In this document: piece after piece, positions 9,097 to 16,894 of the stretch
Layout: each line of letters starts with the position of its first letter
Numbering within the stretch: the stretch's first letter is position 1
From: UBA1756 sp045130235
GTDB taxonomy: Bacteria > Bacteroidota > Bacteroidia > Bacteroidales > WCHB1-69
Assembly: GCA_045130235.1 (NCBI GenBank)
Contig: JBGUPJ010000021.1
Location: 186,001-250,000 of the forward strand
DNA length: 64,000 nt
Direction of reading: 5' to 3'
Position numbers and translations under genes: made by a program
Notes under the pieces: model-generated
What the model was told of the DNA's origin: nothing
Databases searched by the model: none
The model's input: the letters and a program-made list of their open reading frames with translations, nothing else

Positions 9097-9980
9097 GATG
9101 CGTGTCGTATTTCATTCATATCCACAGGGTGTTTCCAGCGGCGGTGGCTCCACAGCCAGTATTCGGGTTCGCGGCGGATGGTCGCCTCTAACAGCCGGGT
9201 GTACTTTTCTGTGATTTCACCGTTGGAAGTCTCCTTCGGTTTTTCTGTAATAATATGATTGACAATTTTATAACGTCCCAAACCTGTTCTTATTATCTCA
9301 TAATAAAGCACAGGAATGTCGTATTTTTTCGCGAAATACTCTGCTCCGAAAATCATGCCGGAAGGCTGGTTCAGGAACATCGTTTTGTAGCTCCTCGACA
9401 TGTTGTTGGGCGACTGGTCGCTGAGCATCATGTAGGCGCTGAGCTGGCGTTCGCGCTCGCGGCTTTCGAACAGTTCGCGCACATGGTCGGCGAACACCAC
9501 CGTGGTGCCGTAGCGGGTGCGGGCGCGATTGATGAGCTTCTCGAAAGTCTTGTTGCTGTTGGCTTTGCCCACTCCCACTGCCAGATGGCGGTATTGGAGC
9601 GGAAGACTCAAAATCATCCATTCCCAGTCGTTGTAGTGGCTCGACATGAGGATGACGCTCTTGCCCTCTTCGTAGAAGCGGTTCACCAGTTCGGGGTTCT
9701 CGCACCGGTAGCGGCGCAGCACCTGGCGGCGTGTCAGGGTGAGCATCTTCAGCATCTCGGCGGCGATGCGTGCCAGATGGCGGTAGTAGCGGCGTGCCAG
9801 CTGCGCCCGCTCGCGTTCCGATTTCTCGGGGAAGGCGTTCCGCAGATTCTCGGCCACGATTTTTCTGCGGTATCTCACCACATAATAAATAATAAAGTAA
9901 AGCAGATAGCCTATGCCGTACAGGATGAACAGCGGCAGGAGCGAGAGCGGGTAGAAGATGAAGTAGAAGGCGAAATGCAT
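9093..9980 (-). CDS. LpxL/HtrB-like lipid A acyltransferase
   Basis: The 295-residue product belongs to the bacterial lipid A late acyltransferase family, which adds a secondary fatty acid to lipid A at the inner membrane. It has an N-terminal hydrophobic anchor (~3-35), the conserved HYNDWE segment providing the HX4E catalytic motif, and the C-terminal WLWSHRRWKH signature. It lies two bases after the gmhB-like phosphatase and overlaps the next gene by four bases, so it is embedded in an operon. The link to a heptose-phosphate phosphatase fits lipopolysaccharide synthesis. Confidence 0.9.
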   Translation of the reverse strand: MHFAFYFIFYPLSLLPLFILYGIGYLLYFIIYYVVRYRRKIVAENLRNAFPEKSERERAQLARRYYRHLARIAAEMLKMLTLTRRQVLRRYRCENPELVNRFYEEGKSVILMSSHYNDWEWMILSLPLQYRHLAVGVGKANSNKTFEKLINRARTRYGTTVVFADHVRELFESRERERQLSAYMMLSDQSPNNMSRSYKTMFLNQPSGMIFGAEYFAKKYDIPVLYYEIIRTGLGRYKIVNHIITEKPKETSNGEITEKYTRLLEATIRREPEYWLWSHRRWKHPVDMNEIRHAS

Positions 9981-9982
9981 GG

Positions 9983-10531
9983 CTATAGGTTTTGTACGTA
10001 TTGTAAAAGGGTGGGGGAGATGAGGTCGCTGGCGGCGGTGATGGCCTCGCGGTTGTCGGGCGTGACGGCACCGATGTACAGGGTGCGGAGGCCTGCGGCG
10101 CGGCCGAACTGCATGTCGGTCAGACTGTCGCCCACCATCAGCGAGCGGCTGAGGTCGATGTTGGGGAAGTCGGCGAGGGCCTGCTGCATCATGCCGGTTT
10201 CGGGTTTGCGACAGCCACAGCCGCTGCCGGCCACGTGCGGACAGAGGTAGATGGCGTCGAAGCGGAAGCCTTCAGTTTCAAGCAGCTGGCACATGTGGCG
10301 GTGCACCTCGTCCACATCGGCCCGCGTGCAGATGCCTTTGCCGATGCACTGCTGGTTGGTGACGAGGATGAAGCGGCGGAAATGCTGTTTCAGAAACGGG
10401 ATGGCGCTCACAAAGTCGTCGCGAAGCACAAACTCGGAGGGCTTCTTCACATAGTCGCCCACCAGCTGCACGTTCACCACGCCGTCGCGGTCCAGAAACA
10501 GGGTGTCATTCATGGTTTTGTCGCTCATCAT
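9983..10531 (-). CDS. gmhB: HAD-IIIA phosphatase, GmhB-like
   Basis: This is a 182-residue HAD hydrolase resembling D-glycero-D-manno-heptose-1,7-bisphosphate 7-phosphatase. It has the nucleophile motif FLDRDGVVN, motif II LVTNQ, a zinc loop with His and Cys (CPHVAGSGCGCRKPETGM) and motif III VGDSLTDM. An open frame continues to 10588 but would include the -7 box at 10563-10570, so the start is the ATG pair at 10531/10528 (or 10513, just before FLDRDG). Histidinol-phosphate phosphatase is an alternative, but the neighbouring lipid A gene and heptosyltransferase-type genes elsewhere favour heptose. It probably leads the operon that runs through gap. Confidence 0.8.
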   Translation of the reverse strand: MMSDKTMNDTLFLDRDGVVNVQLVGDYVKKPSEFVLRDDFVSAIPFLKQHFRRFILVTNQQCIGKGICTRADVDEVHRHMCQLLETEGFRFDAIYLCPHVAGSGCGCRKPETGMMQQALADFPNIDLSRSLMVGDSLTDMQFGRAAGLRTLYIGAVTPDNREAITAASDLISPTLLQYVQNL

Positions 10532-10562
10532 CGCTAATATACCTAAATAACAAATTTGGCCG

Positions 10563-10570
10563 CAAAGATA
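10563..10570 (-). promoter_or_regulatory. -7 promoter box of the gmhB-lpxL-binding protein-gap operon
   Basis: TATCTTTG on the minus strand matches TAnnTTTG. It lies 32 bases before the ATG at 10531 and inside the longer open frame, which is why the shorter start was chosen. Confidence 0.65.
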
Positions 10571-10664
10571 CAAAAAAGAATGATACATTAAACTTTCGTA
10601 AACAATTCCACTCTAACGCCCGTTCTTTCCGAGAGAATATTATTTGTTTTTTTATATAGAATTT

Positions 10665-12572
10665 ATGACAAGGAAAATAACCCTGTTGCTCGCACTTTTG
10701 CTTGGTGTGGGCATGATTTATTCCCAAGAACGTATTGTTTGTGATGAAACCTGTAAGATAGAGTCTGGCGCGGATGTGTCGCACCAGCAGTCGGGTGGCA
10801 ATTACGCCGTGGTGTCGCCCGTCGGACGAAGCTCCGTGAAGATGATTGAGCAGGCACCCCGCTTGGAGACATTGGAAGGCAAGACAATCGCCGTCGTGGG
10901 CGAAAGTTTCATGACCCACGTCACCCATCCGGAAATCAAACGCCTGATTTTGAAGAACTATCCGACCGCCAAGGTCATTCTGCTGGATGAAATCGGCGAG
11001 GCGGGACCGTTTCCGGCACCGGGCGTCACCCGCAAGCGCAAGGAGGAGTTCGAAGCCAAGTTGAAAGAGATGCATGTGGATGCGGTCATCGCGGGCAACG
11101 GCGGCTGTGGTCTGTGTACCCCGAAAGAGACGGGCTCGTGCCTCACTGCCGAGTACATCGGCATCCCGTCGGTCATCATTGCCGGTCCCGGTTTCGCCGA
11201 CCAAGCTTACTACACCGCCTACAACAACGGCGTGCCCGTGATGCGCGTGGCCGTCTATCCCGGCGCATTCGCCACCCACACCAACGAGGAGCTGATCCGC
11301 AACACTCGCGAAATCCTCTGGCCGCAGATTGTGGAGGCGCTCACCAAACCCATCACACAGGAGGAGCTGGACCGCAGTGCCAGCCGCAGTCACGGCGACC
11401 TTCGTGATGATGTCTTCTACGGTACTCTCGACGAGGTGAACAGCTATTTCAAAGAGAACAAGTGGAGCGACGGACTTCCCTTTATCCCCCCGACTTTTGA
11501 AAAGGTGAACGAATATCTCAAATACACCGATTACGCATGGGACGAGGTGATTGCCACGCTGCCGCCCGCCCACCGCAGCACTACCACATGGCACGTGGCC
11601 GTCAATGCAGTGATGTCGGGTTGCAAGCCGGAGTACATGCCCATCCTCATTGCCCTCACCAAGGCGATGGGCGACGGCAACTTCCGCCGCACGCTGGCCA
11701 GCACCCATGCGTGGATTCCTTTCTGCTGGCTCAACGGTCCTGTGGCGCGCCAGCTCGGCATCGACAGCGGGCAGGGCCAGATCAACGAGGAGGCCAACAT
11801 CGCCATTGGCCGTTTCATGAACCTCGCCCTGATGAACCTCGCCGGCTATTACGTGAAGCAGGACCGCATGGGCACCTTCGGCTATCCGATGTCTTGGTGC
11901 CTCGTGGAGGACGATGCCGCCTGCCAGCGCGTGGGCTGGAATCCCTACCACGTGCAGCAGGGTTTCAACATGAACGACAACACCATCACCGCCAGCTCTA
12001 CGTTGCTGTGGGGCAACAACATGGCGCCCTCCACCACCGACCCGCAGAAAGTGATGGAACTGATTGCGTGGGACATCACCGAGCGGTGCCAGTTCGCCCT
12101 CGGCAGCGGCCGCCAGTTCACCAACCGCACCATTTTGATGACCGAGCCCGTGGCCGCCACGTTGGCCCAGCAATATAAATCCACCGATGCGTTGGATAAG
12201 ACCCTGGTAAGTGTGGCCCGCCGTCCTTCCAAAGAGCGCGCCTTCGCCAACTACTATGCCAACCCGGGCAGCGAGAAAGACGGCGGCGAGCACACGCTGC
12301 GCGAATACAGCGCCCACATCAAGAAGGCCGAGCACGCCGCCATGACCAACACGCCGCCGTGGTACGACAACGACGCACAGCAGATCAGCACCATCCCCAC
12401 CATGCAGGCCGGTGCCACCGCCTACCTCATCACCGGCGATGCGGCCCGCAACAAGGTGCAGACGATGCCCGGCGGCGGCAGTGCCACTGTGAAAATCGAG
12501 CTGCCGAGAAACTGGGACAAGCTGATGGAAGAGCTGGGGTATGAGGCGCTGAAGGAGTCTTATATCAAGTAA
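10665..12572 (+). CDS. exported UGSC-family (seleno)protein homologue with extra C-terminal domain
   Basis: The 635-residue product starts with a signal peptide (MTRKITLLLALLLGVGMIYS). Residues ~65-230 resemble the UGSC family (LEGKTIAVVGES, DAVIAGNGG, then GIPSVIIAG). The family's Sec-Gly-Ser-Cys-Thr motif appears here as Cys148-Gly-Leu-Cys151-Thr, so selenocysteine is replaced by cysteine and no in-frame TGA is needed. Family members are generally predicted redox or reductase-related proteins; the reaction is unknown. Residues ~240-635 form a large conserved-looking domain (DGLPFIPPT, TTTWHVAVNAVMSGCKPEY, FGYPMSWCLVEDD) that I cannot name. The ATG at 10665 is preferred to an in-frame codon at 10644 because it begins the signal peptide. 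Confidence 0.7.
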   Translation: MTRKITLLLALLLGVGMIYSQERIVCDETCKIESGADVSHQQSGGNYAVVSPVGRSSVKMIEQAPRLETLEGKTIAVVGESFMTHVTHPEIKRLILKNYPTAKVILLDEIGEAGPFPAPGVTRKRKEEFEAKLKEMHVDAVIAGNGGCGLCTPKETGSCLTAEYIGIPSVIIAGPGFADQAYYTAYNNGVPVMRVAVYPGAFATHTNEELIRNTREILWPQIVEALTKPITQEELDRSASRSHGDLRDDVFYGTLDEVNSYFKENKWSDGLPFIPPTFEKVNEYLKYTDYAWDEVIATLPPAHRSTTTWHVAVNAVMSGCKPEYMPILIALTKAMGDGNFRRTLASTHAWIPFCWLNGPVARQLGIDSGQGQINEEANIAIGRFMNLALMNLAGYYVKQDRMGTFGYPMSWCLVEDDAACQRVGWNPYHVQQGFNMNDNTITASSTLLWGNNMAPSTTDPQKVMELIAWDITERCQFALGSGRQFTNRTILMTEPVAATLAQQYKSTDALDKTLVSVARRPSKERAFANYYANPGSEKDGGEHTLREYSAHIKKAEHAAMTNTPPWYDNDAQQISTIPTMQAGATAYLITGDAARNKVQTMPGGGSATVKIELPRNWDKLMEELGYEALKESYIK

Positions 12573-12623
12573 TTAACTTGTTTAGTTTTTGATTACCGAT
12601 CGGTATGTTTGGTAAGACGGGTG

Positions 12624-12652
12624 TTCCGCCGTTCGCAGTGCGAGCGGCGGAA
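12624..12652 (+). terminator. hairpin after the UGSC-family gene
   Basis: An 8-bp stem TTCCGCCG / CGGCGGAA with a 13-base loop lies 51 bases after the stop. A T-run follows only after AATGGCAAAA, so termination is plausible but not certain. A 12-bp palindrome TACCGATCGGTA precedes it at 12595-12606. Confidence 0.45.
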
Positions 12653-12657
12653 TGGCA

Positions 12658-12830
12658 AAATTTTTATCAACAAAATACCAACAGTAGAAAATGCCGTTTT
12701 AGTGCTTTTTTTCATCGAAAACAGGCTACAAACAGAAAGAATTGCGCAGTTTTTGCCGGTAAAATCGTAGTGACAGGGTACGCCTTGTCACTACTTGAAA
12801 ATGACGTGTGGGATGTAGTATCTTTGCAGA
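12658..12830 (+). repeat. 173-bp direct repeat, copy 1, carrying a promoter
   Basis: It matches 13745-13917 along its full length with scattered substitutions and no net length change. It contains a 12-bp-stem hairpin at 12767-12794 and ends in the -7 box TATCTTTG. It lies just before the RhuM gene; copy 2 lies just before the broken KilA-N gene. Differences between copies in the hairpin keep pairing through G-T wobble, suggesting the structure matters. Confidence 0.85.
12819..12826 (+). promoter_or_regulatory. -7 promoter box of the RhuM gene
   Basis: TATCTTTG, a full TAnnTTTG match, at the end of repeat copy 1 and 20 bases before the ATG at 12847. Confidence 0.65.
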
Positions 12831-12846
12831 CCACATACTTACAAAG

Positions 12847-13674
12847 ATGAATACAGGAGAAATTATTTTGTATCAACCTGATAGCACCGTGCAATTGGAG
12901 GTGCGTATTGACGCAAATACGGTATGGCTCACACAGGCTCAAATGGCATTACTGTTCAACGTAGACAGAACAGTTATCGTGAAACACATCGGCAATATTT
13001 ACAAAACCTTTGAATTGGATGAAATTTCAACCTGTGTAAAATTTGCACAAGTTCGTTCTGAAGGGAAAAGAAATGTAATCAGGGAACAAAAGTACTACAA
13101 CTTAGACATGATTATTTCTGTCGGTTACAGAGTGAATTCCATCAATGCCACCAAGTTCCGACAATGGGCCACCCAAACGCTGAAGAGCTACCTGCTTCAC
13201 GGATATGCTGTAACACAACGTATTGAACGATTGGAGCAGAAGGTGGAGGAGCACGACCAACAGATCGGTTTCTTTGTGCATGCCTCACTGCCACCCGTGG
13301 AAGGTATATTCTACGACGGGCAGATATTTGATGCCTACGTTTTCGCCGCCGACCTCATCAAATCTGCAAAAACATCCATTGTATTGATTGATAACTACGT
13401 GGACGAATCCGTGTTGACGCTGCTTTCCAAACGCACAGAAGGTGTATCAGCACGTGTCATTACGCGGAGAGTTTCGGAGGCCTTACGATTGGATGTAGAG
13501 AAGCACAACCAGCAATATGCTCCCATCATGATTGAAGAGAATTCTCGCTACCACGACCGTTTTCTAATTATTGACGACACCGTTTACCACCTCGGGGCTT
13601 CTTTGAAAGATCTGGGCAAGAAGCTGTTCGCCTTTTCGAGGATGAATGCCACTGCGGAGGCAATTCTTGTATGA
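12847..13674 (+). CDS. RhuM-family protein with C-terminal PLD-like region
   Basis: The 275-residue product begins like RhuM 'virulence' proteins: VWLTQAQMALLFNVDRTVIVKHI, a KYYNLDMIISVGYRVNS segment, and TKFRQWATQTLKSYLLHGYAV. The C-terminal half (FDAYVFAADLIKSAKTSIVLIDNYVDE, then HDRFLIIDD and GASLKDLGKK) resembles the phospholipase D-like region fused to phage-antirepressor-type proteins, with an H-x-R-x4-D motif. These proteins occur in prophages, genomic islands and defence islands; the molecular role is not established. The ATG at 12847 is chosen over an in-frame codon at 12808, which precedes the -7 box. Confidence 0.85.
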   Translation: MNTGEIILYQPDSTVQLEVRIDANTVWLTQAQMALLFNVDRTVIVKHIGNIYKTFELDEISTCVKFAQVRSEGKRNVIREQKYYNLDMIISVGYRVNSINATKFRQWATQTLKSYLLHGYAVTQRIERLEQKVEEHDQQIGFFVHASLPPVEGIFYDGQIFDAYVFAADLIKSAKTSIVLIDNYVDESVLTLLSKRTEGVSARVITRRVSEALRLDVEKHNQQYAPIMIEENSRYHDRFLIIDDTVYHLGASLKDLGKKLFAFSRMNATAEAILV

Positions 13675-13744
13675 TGCCCGCACAACTGCAGCGTGCGGAT
13701 TTCGCCGTGTGATTGCCGATTCGTTGCGCTCATGACGAAATGAT

Positions 13745-13917
13745 AAATTTTTATCAACAAAATACCAACAGCCACAAATGACTGTTTTGGTGCTGTTTTT
13801 CATCGAAAACAGGCCACAAATAGAAAAAAAACGCAGTTTTTGCCGGTAAAATCGTAGTGACAGGGCGTGCCCTGTCGCTACTTGAAAATGACGTGTGGGA
13901 TGTAGTATCTTTGCAGA
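13745..13917 (+). repeat. 173-bp direct repeat, copy 2, carrying a promoter
   Basis: The second copy of the 12658-12830 repeat, with the hairpin at 13854-13881. It lies 70 bases after the RhuM stop and 38 bases before the KilA-N start. The two copies bracket the RhuM gene exactly, so recombination between them would remove that gene as a unit. Confidence 0.85.
13906..13913 (+). promoter_or_regulatory. -7 promoter box of the KilA-N remnant
   Basis: TATCTTTG at the end of repeat copy 2, 42 bases before the ATG at 13956. Confidence 0.55.
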
Positions 13918-13955
13918 TAAAACAATTTACAAAATTATAATTTAAATTACTGATT

Positions 13956-14291
13956 ATGGGAAAGATAATTGTAGGTACATCAGAAATTTCTGTCATTAAT
14001 CATCAGACAGAGGATTTCATTTCTTTAACAGATCTCGCAAAGCACAAATCAGATGAGCCCAGTGCAGTGATAGGAAATTGGATGAGAAACAGAAACACCA
14101 TTGAATATTTAGGCTTGTGGGAAACGCTCTACAATCCCACATTCAAACCCCTCGAATTCGATGGGTTTAGACAGCAGGCAGGGTTAAATGCCTTTACACT
14201 TTCTCCTCAAAAATGGATTAACGCCACTAATGCGGTTGGGATAATTTGTAAATCAGGAAGATATGGCGGGGCGACCCATGTGCACATCTAA
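13956..14291 (+). pseudogene. truncated KilA-N domain protein
   Basis: The 111-residue frame encodes the first half of a KilA-N DNA-binding domain: EDFISLTDLAKHKSDEP, NWMRNRNTIEYLGLWETLYN, FTLSPQKWINATNAVGIICK and SGRYGG. Full-length members (usually well over 200 residues) continue with an AHxDIAFEFASW segment; here an altered THVHI is followed at once by TAA, and the downstream bases keep only a short resemblance. I infer a decayed gene. KilA-N proteins are phage antirepressor-like, consistent with the neighbouring RhuM gene. A functional shortened protein cannot be excluded because the start and promoter are intact. Confidence 0.75.
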
Positions 14292-14357
14292 CTGCGACTC
14301 GCTACCAGCAAGATAGTATCACTGTCGTTTTCTTCTGTTAAGATTCTACGATAATCA

Positions 14358-15818
14358 TTATTGTTTCTTTACAATCACTTTCCAGCGTCCGCCTTTATCC
14401 GGACCATCATGACGGATGATGCCTTTCGTTTGCAAAGTTTGCAAATCCCTGCGGATGGTTCTTTCATTTACATTAAAATAACTAGCAAGTGTAGCGGATG
14501 TTTCAGTGGTGTTTTCTAGGACATTTTCTAGGGCATTCCTTTGTCCAGTTTCAATCATACGACCTATTATATTTTTTTGTCTTTCAGACAATTCACTCAA
14601 AATATCCGCTGGAATATTTTGTAGGACATTTTCTAGGACATCGGCTGGATTTTGAAGGCTATTATCAATGACATCCTTACCCGTTTGTGAACTATTTACA
14701 TTGTTTCTTTTGAATGTCACTCTTACGCCGCCCTCAATCGTCTCAATCATTGGCATTGGCAATCCCGCTTTCTCAAATCCTTCGCGTATTTTTTTGTATC
14801 CACGTCCCCATGATTCAATAAATCCGGCCTTAAAGAATGCGTAGGCAATATTCTTGTTTCTTGGATGAGATGAATGTTTACCCAACAACATCTCAGGTGT
14901 AAGTCCCTCAGGCAAGGTACCCTCATTCCACACTTCGCAATAGTCATCCCACACGCGCATTTGAATGGGAGCGCCCATATAGTCTTTGTGCGCAATGGCA
15001 TTATAGAAAATTTCACGCAAGGCCTCTTCTGGCACTTCAATTTCCTCGATTCGTTGCATCCCTTCATAATGGATAGGTGAGGTAAAGTACTTTGTCTTTA
15101 GGATCTCCACCACTCGGTCTGTCATCTGGATAACATTGCCCTCCACAATATCCTGGGAAACCAAATCCGCTTCATCTTTTCTGAAACGGCCTATCTTGAA
15201 CTCCACACAGGTGAAATAACGTTGTGGCTTCTTGGCAAAGAGAAGCAAAGCCGCATTCTTCAGTTTCCCGCCCTCACTGACCAAGTTGAGGTTTTCCAAT
15301 ACGGATTGCGTGGAAGCATCCGCTTCATCTTCACTGATACGACCGGCTTTGATGCCTTTGCGCAGGAAATAGTCTATAGTGCTGCGGTCCAAGTCATTGA
15401 GGGTAGCATAGTCGTTGGGGATGTCGTCCCACGACCGCCCCATCTTCTTCAAGATAAACTGCTGAAGTGCCGGTCCACGCAGTTCCTGCATCGTGCTGCC
15501 CGTGCGATAGTAGTATTTGCCCCTGTAGCTGATGGGGATGTTGCTGGGTTCCACCTCCACTTCGATGTACTCCAATCCGTCCAACTCGTGAAGATTCACA
15601 TCCGCCACGATGCCCATTGTGGTGACAATCTTGTTGGGGATGTCCTCCAAGAGTCGTTCCACGTTATCGAGACCGACCACCTCATGGTCATCATCCACGC
15701 CGAAATATAACACAGCGCCTTGCGCATTTGCAAAGCCGCAAATCCATTTCAAATATTCATCCTGCCATACTTTCTTGTATTCAACATTCTGGCACTCTTT
15801 AGGGGTTAGTTTGGTCAT
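14358..15818 (-). CDS. AlbA_2 (Schlafen-type) ATP-binding transcriptional-regulator-like protein
   Basis: The 486-residue product begins with an AlbA_2 domain (NVEYKKVW, WICGFANAQGAVLYFGVDDD, PISYRGKYYYRTGSTMQEL). It continues with an ATP-binding helical domain (ALREIFYNAIAHKDY, WGRGYKKIREGFEKAGLP) and a C-terminal winged helix (LASYFNVNERTIRRDLQTLQ). This architecture is common in genomic and defence islands as a putative regulator. Between residues ~395 and 450 the motif LENVL/LQN recurs, encoded by repeated TTTTCTAGGACA-like DNA. The ATG at 15818 (MTKLTPKECQ) begins the domain; an in-frame ATG at 15857 adds 13 unconserved residues. It follows the DUF2971 gene by 56 bases. Confidence 0.85.
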   Translation of the reverse strand: MTKLTPKECQNVEYKKVWQDEYLKWICGFANAQGAVLYFGVDDDHEVVGLDNVERLLEDIPNKIVTTMGIVADVNLHELDGLEYIEVEVEPSNIPISYRGKYYYRTGSTMQELRGPALQQFILKKMGRSWDDIPNDYATLNDLDRSTIDYFLRKGIKAGRISEDEADASTQSVLENLNLVSEGGKLKNAALLLFAKKPQRYFTCVEFKIGRFRKDEADLVSQDIVEGNVIQMTDRVVEILKTKYFTSPIHYEGMQRIEEIEVPEEALREIFYNAIAHKDYMGAPIQMRVWDDYCEVWNEGTLPEGLTPEMLLGKHSSHPRNKNIAYAFFKAGFIESWGRGYKKIREGFEKAGLPMPMIETIEGGVRVTFKRNNVNSSQTGKDVIDNSLQNPADVLENVLQNIPADILSELSERQKNIIGRMIETGQRNALENVLENTTETSATLASYFNVNERTIRRDLQTLQTKGIIRHDGPDKGGRWKVIVKKQ

Positions 15819-15874
15819 AATCGTTTTATTATAGGATTGTATGCCTCTGTTTTTCAAGATTTTACATAATGTTC

Positions 15875-16882
15875 TTATTCTTCAAAATAATGAATATCAG
15901 AAATATAATCTATTAAAAACATATTTATCCCTTTCCGTAACAACCTAATTTGCTGGTAACAGCGTTTAACTTCATTCTGTGCTGTGTAATCAGCTCCACA
16001 AGAAAACAAGTGCTGGTTATGATGCTCTATTATGTGATTTAAGAAAGGAACATATCTTTTTCTAGCAATCAGTGTATCAGTTTTACTTTTTCTAAAATAT
16101 GTATTACCGAAAAAATAGGCAGATAGATAAACAGCTTTTATACACTCTTGAGAATAATAATTCTTTCTTTTTTCAAGATTACCTTTTTTAGTAGGATTCC
16201 GAGCAGCCTTTCCTGTTGTTATTCCCATATCATTTTTCCTAATAGAAAGTCGCCACTCCTTCTCATAATCCCAATTATTAAGTTTTACATTAGTAATGCA
16301 TGTCATAGGAATCGTGGGTGTTTTGAATTTCCCAGAAAAAAAGTCAATGGGCTTGAGCTTTGACACATATTGAATAGGGGCATAATGACATTCTGTAATC
16401 TCCTTATTGTTTTTTAGCATACAATTCATCAATAGCTTTGTGTCATATTCCACAGCAAAGCCAGTTTCTTGTGTATAATGCGCCCACATCAGTGGATTTG
16501 CAGGGGATGAGGTCATTGAGACCAAACCCACTTTGGAGGAATAAACCAAATACCAATGCAGTTTTATGGTTTCAAATCCATTCTCTTTATCCTGTTCGTA
16601 ACCCTTTGGAGAAAAGTTGTCCCCATATTTAGCATAAAATTTATGGTATTCATTTGGAGTAATATTGCTAAAATCAAACAACAGCCAATGGCTATCAAGA
16701 ATATCATTAAACTCTATAGGGGCTGTAGCATAGATATATTGTTTTGTAAAAGCATCAATAGAGAAATCAGAAGAAGAGTAGAACTTATATAGTGAAGTGG
16801 GCAATTTATGCGGATGCTCTACTACAATTTGGGGTTCATCCGTTAATTTGTATGTAAAGTCGTTTAGTTTAAATTGTTCCAT
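15875..16882 (-). CDS. DUF2971-like protein
   Basis: The 335-residue product shows the usual marks of DUF2971: LYKFYSS near residue 31, a PIEFNDILD segment that defines the N-terminal part, MWAHYTQETGFAVEYD around residues 132-147, a YEKEWRLSIR segment and a KAVYLSAYF strand. The biochemical activity of the family is not established, but it is frequent in defence islands. It starts 12 bases after the HEPN-like gene and is surely co-transcribed with it. No signal peptide or membrane segment was seen, so it is cytoplasmic. It has low-GC, AT-rich codon use compared with the housekeeping genes, suggesting transfer. Confidence 0.7.
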   Translation of the reverse strand: MEQFKLNDFTYKLTDEPQIVVEHPHKLPTSLYKFYSSSDFSIDAFTKQYIYATAPIEFNDILDSHWLLFDFSNITPNEYHKFYAKYGDNFSPKGYEQDKENGFETIKLHWYLVYSSKVGLVSMTSSPANPLMWAHYTQETGFAVEYDTKLLMNCMLKNNKEITECHYAPIQYVSKLKPIDFFSGKFKTPTIPMTCITNVKLNNWDYEKEWRLSIRKNDMGITTGKAARNPTKKGNLEKRKNYYSQECIKAVYLSAYFFGNTYFRKSKTDTLIARKRYVPFLNHIIEHHNQHLFSCGADYTAQNEVKRCYQQIRLLRKGINMFLIDYISDIHYFEE

Positions 16883-16894
16883 AGCCTTTAAGTA

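Noticed and set aside
10506..12335. 609-codon leftward open frame opposite the UGSC-family gene
   Set aside because: It is antisense to a gene with clear motifs and signal peptide, has low-complexity Gly/Val/His/Arg content and no family signature. It is a product of GC-rich codon bias.
10665..12572. Selenocysteine codon in the UGSC-family gene
   Set aside because: The motif position is a cysteine codon; there is no in-frame TGA or SECIS-like need.
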